A stretch of DNA of 32,815 nt, taken from Smittium mucronatum (lineage: Eukaryota; Kickxellomycota; Harpellomycetes; Harpellales; Legeriomycetaceae). Positions 10,051 through 19,760 of this stretch are shown here, one piece after another. The notes under the pieces are model-generated. The model saw nothing but the letters and a program-made list of their open reading frames with translations. It did no database searches and had not been told where the DNA came from. The stretch covers positions 6,544 through 39,358 of the forward strand of contig LSSL01000643.1 of NCBI GenBank assembly GCA_001953115.1, written 5' to 3'. Every line of letters begins with the position of its first letter. Position 1 is the first letter of the stretch. Position numbers and translations under genes: made by a program.

Positions 10051-10457
10051 CTGAGATTTCGCAAAATATCATAAATCTGTCGATTTTAGCTACCAAGGAG
10101 ATGTAAAAAAAGCTTTAATATAAATTCAAAAATTATCAGTAGAAATTCAGATAAGATAATGTTGCCCAGTATGTATTTAAAAATTGTGTAATCATAGGAT
10201 CACCCATAACCACTACCCAAAACCTCATTTTAATAACAGTTTATCTACGGATATTTATATTTAAGATATCTAATACCTATTTTGTTATATTATAAATTAA
10301 TATTATCAATCTTTATATCTAAAAAATAACGGGGCTATTAATTTATCGCCTGAAAATATATACTCCAGAGGCTTGAGCAATCAGATTGTCCCTGTAATAA
10401 TCATCAGAAGTACCGCTTGACGAAATTGTGATACACACACTCATTTAAAATTACCCC

Positions 10458-10694
10458 ATGTTTTACTCATACCGAATAATTTTAATGGACCCTAAAAATA
10501 ACCAAAAATTAGTCTATGTTACCTCTGAAATAGTCCAATACATCCCCTCGCCTAATTATAAAAGTATATTTAATCGGGCTCGTGAAGCAAAGATCGATTT
10601 ATATTATACGATGGGGAAGGGGGTTGGGGGTTATATTAAGTCACTCACTCATTCCCATCTTTTGCCTTCGCTAAATATGATAGGGATAAACTAA
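10458..10694 (+). CDS. Small unassigned ORF, 78 codons
   Basis: I do not recognise this protein. The 78-residue reading starts at an ATG after a pyrimidine-rich CCCC and has a mixed composition unlike random AT-rich translation: DPKNNQKLVYVTSEIVQYI and then KSIFNRAREAKIDLYYTMGK. It is locally richer in G+C than the flanks, with G-rich tracts near 10610-10635. No signal peptide, membrane segment or catalytic motif is apparent. It lies just past the DIRS-like debris, so it may be the tail of that element, an exon of another gene, or chance. Confidence 0.25.
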   Translation: MFYSYRIILMDPKNNQKLVYVTSEIVQYIPSPNYKSIFNRAREAKIDLYYTMGKGVGGYIKSLTHSHLLPSLNMIGIN

Positions 10695-13217
10695 CCCGTA
10701 ATTCATAGAATATACCATAAAAGACTTTATTTTTATTTTTTTATCTTTTTTTTTTGGGTTTAAAATTTAGATATACTTTTATATAATAAGATCATAAAAC
10801 TTGATATAAGAATTTTTAAATTAATACAAGTTAATCTTTGCTTTACGAGCTTGATTAATTATATAATCATTTTAGTAACAAAGATCAGCGAGTTTTAAGA
10901 TTTTAATATAGGAAAAATTTGGAGTAGAAATATTAAATTAAAATTATCACACGTTACTAATTCCTCTAAAAACATTTTAAAAAAATATCAAGGAATAAAA
11001 AAAAAGAATATTCTATTAATTTTTTACTATCTAATCCAGAAAAAAAAATCATTATAATAAAATAGTAATATTGATTACTTAAGATATATTAACCAAATTT
11101 TACATATACGTAGAAATCAAACTTATTCCTTAAATCAATTTAGATCCTCTTCATTTGAAATAGAAATAATAATTTGTAATTATGTTTAATCTGTTTTATC
11201 TGAATCAAAAAAATCTACAAGGATTTTTTTATTTATTTATCTAACCGAATATGCAGAATAGTGGAAGAGTTTTTTTATAGAATATTTAAAAAAAGAAGAT
11301 GAGCTTATAATCAATGTGTCATTAAACTTTTTATAGGAAATTTATTTTCTAATCTTTTTTGGAGCTATATCTTATGACCAAACTCCATTAAGAAGAATTT
11401 AAAAAAGTGTTATTTATAAAAAAAAATATACTGTTTAAAATATTGAATTATATAAATGAGATTATTAATACATAAAAATCAAGCTATATTTATAAAAGTA
11501 TTTAAAAAATTGGTTGATTTACACTTTAGAACATCAATTCCATTTCCTTGTCGAAATTTTTTTAACTGTAAATGCATTTTATGTGACAATATAATGTTTG
11601 AAAATAAATAAATAATGGATCCTCATAAAATATTAGTTTTTATAAAAAATCTCTTAACACCATAAAATGGGTTTATTTTCTTGGTCCAAAAAAAAAATAT
11701 TAAAAAAAACTCAATAAAAATATTGTTGAATCTTAATGGAATAAAATTTATTTCTAATACAAAAAATTAACATATTTTATCTATTATTGGTGTTCTATAA
11801 GATATTTAAATCCAATTTTCTATATAAAACCCATTAGAAAATTCTAAGGGTAATATTATAATAAACTAAAATATTTTGGGGATATATTGAAAAAGACAGA
11901 AAAATGAATATATTCAGCGATAAAAAAAATAGGCTATAACCATTTATATGAGCTAATAAATTAATAATATAAATTAATGAGAGCTTTTTTAAACAGCTAT
12001 AAGATTTTGGATAAATGATATTTTCTTGAACACAAATACCCGTTTTTTAATGGATTATATTTTGAATTTCGTCAACTAAATATATCTATTTTCATTTTTT
12101 CTATGTAAAATTTTCTGCAGTTTTTATCCAATACCTAATAAATTTTTTTACCTATTCTAACACACGAATTTTTTTATCTTTAATTGTTTTTAGGTTAGCC
12201 GAAAAAATCTGTCAATTTGATTTAAAAGATGTCATTTTTATCATTATCTGTTAATCTGATTTTTTTTTTCAAATCAATTTAGCGATAATCTGTCAATTTG
12301 AACTCATTCACTGAGTATAAAGTGTCTTATTTTTAAATCCTCCACAAAATCTAAACACATTTTAACGAATAATTTTACAATACTTGATTCTTTTTTCTAT
12401 TCGCCCATAAGGAATCTTGATATTGAAGGGAGATGGCAAATAAAATTTTGATTTTCACATTGAAGAAAAATTATACGGGTTCTATTGGGTAAAATTATCA
12501 TTAGTAAAAAGACAGGAAACTTCTTTTTGTTCGCCACATTTATAAATGACAAATTTATATTATAAAATAAGTCAATAAGACATATTTTTGTTAAATTTAC
12601 CCAATAAACTTCTAATTATCAGATAATGATAAAAATTACATGCTTTTTACTCAAATTGACCGTAAAATTCCTTTTAAGCTAGTTTTTTAATATATTAATA
12701 GACTATATTTTGGTAATGCATAAAATTTGACATATAAATCAACGAATATAACTGTAAATATGTAAAAATTAATTTTTAATAGGCTACCTCGCAATTCAGT
12801 CCTTTAAATAAAATAAAAGTTTTTACTTTGCTATTATAATAATAAAAAAAATAAAATGTTTTTATAAAATGTTTTAAAAAGTGATTTAATGATTAGAAAT
12901 GCTTGACTGCAATTTTAGAAATTCAGAAAATGTGTTTTGTTTTTGGTTTAAGCGCGTTTAATAGATAAATTATCAAACCTCAGAAAATTTTCATTATTTT
13001 TAAATAAATGAGAATTTTTTCTATTGAATGAGTTTTATTCGAGCTGAAAATATTACTTTAAGGAAAATAAAATAATCCTTCGTCACCTAAATACATAGTT
13101 TTATTTATTTTTCCAAAAAATATAAAAAGTACTTGATATACGAACTTTTGGCATAATAACAACAGATTCCATCATTCTTACTTAAAATTTCAGTAGCACA
13201 TATTAAAAATGTACTTT

Positions 13218-13292
13218 TGATTAGTTATTTGTTATTTGTTATTAGTTATTTACTATTTATTTTATTATATATTATTTTATTTTGGCCCAAAA
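13218..13292. repeat. Imperfect tandem TTAGTTATTTG-type repeat
   Basis: Variants of GTTATTTGTTATTAGTTATTT are strung together with a period of about 7-8 bases, grading into TTATTTTATTATATATTATT. This is simple-sequence DNA typical of the AT-rich background. Confidence 0.7.
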
Positions 13293-13335
13293 ATCCCATA
13301 AGCTAAAAGCCAAAAGTCCATTTTTTATATAATTC

Positions 13336-13360
13336 ATATATCATATATCATATATTTAGT
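13336..13360. repeat. Short tandem repeat of TCATATATC
   Basis: The unit TCATATATC is repeated about three times with slight decay, followed by TTAGTATATC. It is a minor microsatellite in the AT desert. Confidence 0.65.
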
Positions 13361-15213
13361 ATATCTTATATTTCTAACAAAAGGATAATTATTTTTTTGG
13401 TATTTAATTTCCGCACATTTTTTTTATTGAATAGGCAGAGTTCATCTCTCATTTTTATTTAATTCGACTTTTTTTTTTGGACTAATCATTTTGACTCTTT
13501 TCCCCTCAATATTCCCCTATTCTTTCTTTAAAAATATTGAACTTAAATTAAGATTCTCTAAATAAATACTCTTCTAATTGGTTGATTTATTATTTTGAAT
13601 CATTAAAATCATCAATAGATATACTCACCATAAAAAATCCAACCACATATAACTGTTTTATTTTTATTTCAAACATAAATATCTGACTATTCAGTTTATA
13701 CAATAAAATCCAACAAGAAAGCCAAAATTTATTATCTTAATTCCCAAAAATTTGTATCAATATATCAAAATATTACCTAATCGAGTCGGATTTTTCATTA
13801 TAATACTGAATAAAAAGAACTATTAGCATTTTTTCATAATTGAACTCAATTATCGATAAAATTTTGTTTTTTCTCTAAAAAGACTTAAATAAATCTTTAT
13901 AGCAAATCCAGATTATATATTTACGGTATTATTCCAAATTATTTCCTTAGATTTTTTTCATTTTAATTATTTAATATTAAAAATAATCCTATTTAAAAAA
14001 TTAAATAAAGATAAGATATGCACAATTAAACAATCAAATTTCTTGGAATGATTTAAAGTCTTATTTATATATAATGGGATGTATAATTTATATTCTGAAT
14101 ATCATAAATATAATCTCATATTTAAATTCTTAAATTTTTTTATTTGTTTTTTAAATTGAAATATTAGGCGTTTATAATTGATAAAACAAGATTTTAAAGC
14201 TTATTTATTTTAATTCTTGAAAGCGATTTAATAAATATATAATTCCAAAATACTTAACCCACAAATATAATTTGAAAAAAAAAAAATTAGACTTTGGAAC
14301 AAAAATTGGATTTCATTATAAAATTTTTATGTTAAAACAAATTTTCGAAAATTATAATAATGTATTCAACTTGAATAAAACGCATTAAATCGAAAAATTT
14401 ACATTTAATATAAAATAAAGAAAAATCCTAAAATTTTAATAATTTTAATAATTTTCATATTAAACGTGTTTAGCCATAAAATTTTTTTTTCTAAAATTGA
14501 ATATAAATATTTAATTCATTAAATAGCTTAATAAAAATTTATAAAATTTATTAAATTTTTTTTAGATAGTAGAAAGAAAAAGATTTTATTTTATTCAAAT
14601 GACTTAATTTTTTTGATAGAATAGGATAAATAAACCTTAAAATTAAACCATTTATTTCTCACTTTTAATTAGGACTATAATGCCAGAGTTGAAATTGAAA
14701 AAAACGTAACTTCAATACTTCAATAGATTATTTAAATAATATTAACGAAAAAATTGGATTAAGATGCATTGAGTTCGTTACTTAAACAAAATAATAATAG
14801 GATTAGATTATTGAAATCGGGTGCTTCTAAAAATATTTTCATAATATTTTCATTCTCTCCATTCTAGAGTTTTTCACAAAAAAGTAAAAATATAAACATA
14901 AACTATAAATAATAAAATAAGAAACCAATTTTAAAAATCAAAATTAAGGACAGAATATTGATTTTGTATATATATTTGTAAGAATTGATTATTAAATTAC
15001 ATAAAAAATATTTTTTATGATTAAATTAGTGTATAATTCATCCTATATTCCTAAGATTATAAAATATGGAAAAAAAGCTAATAAACAAGTCAAAAAAAAC
15101 TAGCTCACTTAAATTTTGAGCTATATTTAGATATATACGGAATAAAAATTAATTCAAATTAGTTACTTGTATCCAATAAATCAAATTTGAGGCTGATTAT
15201 TTGACTATTTGAC

Positions 15214-16037
15214 TATTTTTTGATAGATTTTATGCTTATGTATAATTAATCCTCTAATTAATTTTGAGATTCTTGTGATTATAAGGCACCTCCATTAGAA
15301 TTTTATAAAATGTAAATTTTTAATCACAAAATCAAATAAGTGGTAATTCAATTAAACTAATATGATTCAATAAATTTAATTAATATTTTATTTTTACTAT
15401 ATAATTGAAATCTAGTAGTAATAAACCAAAACAGTCAAGAGTTTTGAAATTATCTCTAAAAAGACAAAATAATCCAATTCCTTAGAAAAAAATCTACACT
15501 AAAACAATTCTTTAAATAATTACTTAAGCTAGTATAAATTATAATTTTAAAAAAATAAAATAAACAAAAATTAATCAATAATCACCCACCCCCCTTCAAA
15601 CATTATTGAAAAAAAATGGAAACCGGATACTTCTATAATCTGAATTAGAGTTTTGGAATGAAAGATAAGGTTGAAATCGGAACTTTATCAGATAATTTTA
15701 ATATAAAAATTTCTAAAAGACAGATTTTTATTAAAATATTTCTTCCTATCAAAAAAATAAATGAATGTTTGTTTCATAGAAAATAATCTAGCGAAACGCT
15801 TACATTCTTATACCTCTTTTTCAAGTTTAATATGTATTGAGGAGCATAAAATTTTTTCTTTCTGGATAAAAGAATGATCAAATCTGTTACTTTATATAAG
15901 TAAAAAAAATGCTCTTATATCTTTTAACAAAGAAATAAATTTTTCTCACGGGCAGACAAAAAGATGAAAATATAATTATAAAATATAAATATTTTTTTGA
16001 TTTTAATAGAAGAATAAAGTGTTTTTTTTTATAAAAA
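15214..16037 (+). repeat. Left 824-bp inverted-repeat arm
   Basis: Reverse complement of 18937-19760 with one visible mismatch. It contains a few GC-richer landmarks in AT-rich DNA: AAGGCACCTCCATTAGAA (15283-15300), a CACCCACCCCCC run (15583-15594), GCGAAACGCTTACATTC (15791-15807) and CACGGGCAGAC (15948-15958). Outside the left edge the DNA has a small TTGACTAT tandem duplication that is absent from the right flank. Confidence 0.95.
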
Positions 16038-16114
16038 ATCATATACTTTTGAAAAATTGATTGTTCCAAAGTTATAGTTTTTTTTTTATAAAATTTTATT
16101 AGATTAAATATCAT
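15887..16114 (-). other. Low-complexity ORF reading into left arm
   Basis: A 75-codon minus-strand frame starts in the interior and runs into the left arm. The last ~50 codons are duplicated in the right arm at 18932-19087. Composition is almost entirely K, F, I, Y and S (for example KKYLYFIIIFSSFCLPVRK), with one short hydrophobic run that could pass for a membrane segment. AT-rich DNA readily gives such frames, so I do not regard it as a demonstrated gene. It is listed because it is present twice at the inner arm edges, in mirrored orientation. Confidence 0.2.
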
Positions 16115-18936
16115 TTTTTAGAAATTTTTTTGATAAATTTGTTATATTCATAATATAATTTTATCATAATTTTTTAAAAAATGTTCTTTTCAATAAAATA
16201 TATGCTAATTATGATTTAATACAAAAGATTTAATCATATTAAAAGGCGCTACATATCTATTTTTATCAATAATTTCACATAAACGGTCAAAATATTGATA
16301 GAAAAACATATAGATTTGAATGATTTTTTTTTACTTTGTTATATTTTTACAATTTCATTTGATTTCAACTATGCGTATCACACCGGCAGTTTTTCCTAAT
16401 GTGTATATTTTTGAAATCTTACTCTCTGACAATACAATCTCATCAAAAGTATCCAGACTGTAAATATGCTTTTTGTATAATTAACTATATATTTGGTTGC
16501 AAATTATTATAGATTATGCAGCTATCTTCAATTTTATCAATCATTATATCTAAAAAATACTTCTCCATTATCATATTTGAACTTCTTTTGAGGTTTTGGT
16601 TTTATAACTAACATTACATTAAGGAATTCTTAAACATTTTTCCTGATTATTTTTATTGTAAAATTTCCCTAATTTTCTTGGACTGTAGGCCTATTACAAT
16701 TATTACAAATAAAAAAATTTCGTACTCTACTTCCTTTCCGTAATCTATATTTTAATAGATAAAATTTCAGCAATTCTAAAATTATTACCCTCAAGTTTGT
16801 CACACCAATTTGTCCAATATGGACTCATTATTAACTGCATATATCTTCTAATATTCTAAATATCTTCTTAAATTAATTAAATAACTTTAAATTCTTTCTT
16901 TTGATATCATAAACGCGAATTTTTTTCTCCTGGGTAACCATAGATCTAACGCAAGAAAACTAATATCTTCTAATTTTAATTCAAATAAACTGAATTTATA
17001 TTACTGCATATTTGCACCTTTAATATCAAGTAATTTTTTTATAAATTAGCATTATTAGATTAAATAAGGAAAAATATCCCAAAATTTTTCCCAGAAGTTT
17101 AAAGCTTTAGAAAGAAGATAATTTTTATTAATAATAATAATACAAAAAATTGGGTTTTTTTTAGCTGTAAAATTATTAAAGCCCTATGTCCTCTATAATT
17201 TCATTGCTTATTCTTTAGAAATTTTCATAAAATTTTTTAAATCTAAAATTGAATAGAGGGCTTCTTTTAGAATTATTAGAAGGTATTCCTCCTGTTAAAT
17301 CCCTGAAAAATCATTTGAAATCTTGGTTTGTGAATTTTTTACCATTATTGGCTTTTATTTTTTTAGAATTAGTTAAAATTTTGAAAATGTGAAAAATTAA
17401 ATTTTCAAATTTTATAGTACCTCCGGAAAAAATTTATTCTTGGGATAATAAATTCAATTTATTTGGCTGAAGATATTTACAGAATTGAATTGAATTTCAA
17501 ATTATCTACTATGGGTTTTAAAAACATCAATAATATCTAACTTTATACTCTCAAATATGTTTTCACACATTATTGGTGCTATGTTATCGTTTTTCTTTAC
17601 GTGTTTAATTTATAACTTCGGGTAAAAGTTTACTAATTTTATTATTAGGTCCTTATTGGAACCTTCGAAAGAAATAGAAACATTTTCCCAAGATTTTTCG
17701 TCTCTTAAGTGTCCGATTTCATAATTTACCCCCTTTATCCATTCTATAAAAAAAATCCAAAGAGAATTTAAATCAAAACCTTTTTGATAAAATAAAGGGA
17801 GGTTCCACTTAGAAAAAAAAAATGATACTGATTATTTATCATTCAAAATGAATAAATTTTCCAACAAAAAATTTGAAAGTTTTATAAATTGAAATAGGTG
17901 TAAAAACAATGTGTCCAAAAAATGGATTATACTATTAATAATCAATCAAATGAGAATAATGCGGTTAAAATTTTGTATGTAAATCAAGGAAAAATCAAAA
18001 AAATATCAATATAATAAAAAAGTAAATATTTTCAAAGATAATATATTTTTCAATTAACTAAGATTAGGTTAAAAAAATGGTAAAATATATATAAATTCCT
18101 AATTTCGATTTTATGCGTTAAATAACTAATATTTCCAATAAATTTAGAGGATTAAGCAAAAGTACTCTATATGAAATATTTTTAATAACAGCCATAGTAT
18201 AAAATTATTGCAAAAAAAGTCAAATTAACTCGATGCAGTTATTTATTTAGCAAATGGAAACAATTTTACACATAATTTCAGATATTTTAAAGAATTATCC
18301 AAAAAATTTCAAAGCGCTTTAAATTTTCTTTTTTATTGGACTAAATATACCTACAAAAAAAACTGCAATAAATTTTGAAACAAATTACAAACTTATTTGA
18401 TTCTCTTTGAGACTGGTTACTCGATTAATTTGTTTCAAGTAATCTCCTTCTTTAGAAATATGGTGCAAAATTAAAGCAAAATTATAAATAAATTTCATAA
18501 TATTAAATGTGAATCGATTTTTTACACGAAATATAAAGATTTTTAGGATTAATAAATTTTTTTAACTTTTATTGGCTTGATTTTGATTGATTTTGATTTA
18601 GACTATTTTTTAGACAGTAAAAAACAGTCTTTTCTTGATATAATCTCCTATTTGTCTTTTTTATTTTACTTGATAAACTTTAGCCCAATAAAAAGAGAAT
18701 TCAAAGAACTTAAATTCTTTTTTTTGGATAATTGGCTAGATTAAATTAGAAACTTAGATAAATATTTATCATATTTTCTGGATATATAATCATATCGATT
18801 CACTTTGATTACTTTTACAATAGATTTAAATTTTGACTATTTTTACAATTATTTTGAAAATAATGACTCTTTTGCTTTATCCCCATAAATTTATATATCT
18901 ATTCTAAAGTAGAAATGATTTTCAAAAATAAATGAA
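16038..18936 (-). pseudogene. Interior of long-TIR element with decayed minus-strand coding remnants
   Basis: Four minus-strand stretches look less random than their surroundings, listed in reading order. (1) 18200-18470: KEGDYLKQINRVTSLKENQ and MAVIKNISYRVLLLNPLNLL. (2) 17550-17815: about 85 open codons including WIKGVNYEIGHLRDEKSWEN and SISFEGSNKDLIIKLVNFYP. (3) 16650-16840: YWTNWCDKLEGNNFRIAEIL, then after a frame change RLRKGSRVRNFFICNNCNRP, a CxxC zinc-ribbon-like block. (4) 16210-16420: DTFDEIVLSESKISKIYTLG and FYQYFDRLCEIIDKNRYVAP. Stops and frame changes separate them. Block 3 loosely resembles a FLYWCH-type finger of MULE transposases, but no DDE core was identified. Family unknown. 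Confidence 0.35.
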
Positions 18937-19087
18937 TTTTTATAAAAAAAAACACTTTATTCTTCTATTAAAATCAAAAAAATATTTATATTTTATAATT
19001 ATATTTTCATCTTTTTGTCTGCCCGTGAGAAAAATTTATTTCTTTGTTAAAAGATATAAGAGCATTTTTTTTACTTATATAAAGTAA
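18932..19087 (+). other. Low-complexity 51-codon ORF in right arm
   Basis: Mirror copy of the C-terminal part of the 15887-16114 minus-strand frame, with an ATG just inside the interior. It is rich in K, F, I and Y. It may simply reflect AT-rich composition. Confidence 0.2.
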
Positions 19088-19760
19088 CAGATTTGATCAT
19101 TCTTTTATCCAGAAAGAAAAAATTTTATGCTCCTCAATACATATTAAACTTGAAAAAGAGGTATAAGAATGTAAGCGTTTCGCTAGATTATTTTCTATGA
19201 AACAAACATTCATTTATTTTTTTGATAGGAAGAAATATTTTAATAAAAATCTGTCTTTTAGAAATTTTTATATTAAAATTATCTGATAAAGTTCCGATTT
19301 CAACCTTATCTTTCATTCCAAAACTCTAATTCAGATTATAGAAGTATCCGGTTTCCATTTTTTTTCAATAATGTTTGAAGGGGGGTGGGTGATTATTGAT
19401 TAATTTTTGTTTATTTTATTTTTTTAAAATTATAATTTATACTAGCTTAAGTAATTATTTAAAGAATTGTTTTAGTGTAGATTTTTTTCTAAGGAATTGG
19501 ATTATTTTGTCTTTTTAGAGATAATTTCAAAACTCTTGACTGTTTTGGTTTATTACTACTAGATTTCAATTATATAGTAAAAATAAAATATTAATTAAAT
19601 TTATTGAATCATATTAGTTTAATTGAATTACCACTTATTTGATTTTGTGATTAAAAATTTACATTTTATAAAATTCTAATGGAGGTGCCTTATAATCACA
19701 AGAATCTCAAAATTAATTAGAGGATTAATTATAAATAAGCATAAAATCTATCAAAAAATA
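18937..19760 (-). repeat. Right 824-bp inverted-repeat arm
   Basis: Reverse complement of 15214-16037. The interior edge fails at 18936/16038, where GAATTTTTAT meets ATAAAAAATC, and the outer edge fails at 19761/15213. Edges are sharp on both sides, as expected for a defined repeat and not gradual divergence. Confidence 0.95.

Larger units (their letters stand above)
6930..10200 (+). mobile_element. Decayed DIRS-like (tyrosine recombinase) retroelement
   Basis: Plus-strand frames over this span hold scattered but ordered similarity to DIRS-type elements: a gag-like stretch (7360-8060), an RT-tail/RNase H-like stretch (8480-8940) and a tyrosine-recombinase-like stretch (9385-10050). The interval is less AT-rich than the DNA to its right, which ends the region at about 10.2-10.4 kb. 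I see no intact ORF longer than 90 codons and no terminal or inverted repeats that would define the ends. The classification rests on weak pattern matches, chiefly the recombinase box, and the element is dead. Confidence 0.45.
10700..15213. other. Very AT-rich region with no supported gene
   Basis: About 4.5 kb dominated by A and T runs. A plus-strand stretch near 11210-11400 reads EYLKKEDELIINVSLNFL and FFGAISYDQTPLRRI across a stop, and one near 11520-11590 reads NWLIYTLEHQFHFLVEIF. These could be remnants of an old transposase or other gene, but nothing is identifiable. The decamer GTCAATTTGA occurs at about 12215 and 12292, and its reverse complement near 12652. No RNA gene was seen. Confidence 0.5.
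15214..19760. mobile_element. 4.55-kb element with 824-bp near-identical inverted ends
   Basis: The segments 15214-16037 and 18937-19760 are reverse complements. Paired coordinates sum to 34974 from end to end, so there is no net indel over 824 bases. I compared the arms in 60-base blocks and saw one mismatch (15240 versus 19734). The 2,899-base interior is unique in the window and contains minus-strand coding remnants. The outermost bases are TATTTTTTGATAG... on both ends. I found no target-site duplication. A DNA transposon with long TIRs, an integrated linear plasmid-like element, or an assembly or amplification inversion are all compatible. Confidence 0.7.

Noticed and set aside
12205..12660. 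GTCAATTTGA repeats and an inverted copy considered as a small MITE
   Set aside because: Only about ten bases are shared at each end, and similarity does not extend inward; likely chance in AT-rich DNA.
13218..13360. Short direct repeats considered as a CRISPR array
   Set aside because: Units are 7-9 bases of simple AT sequence with no spacers; this is microsatellite DNA in a eukaryote-like contig.
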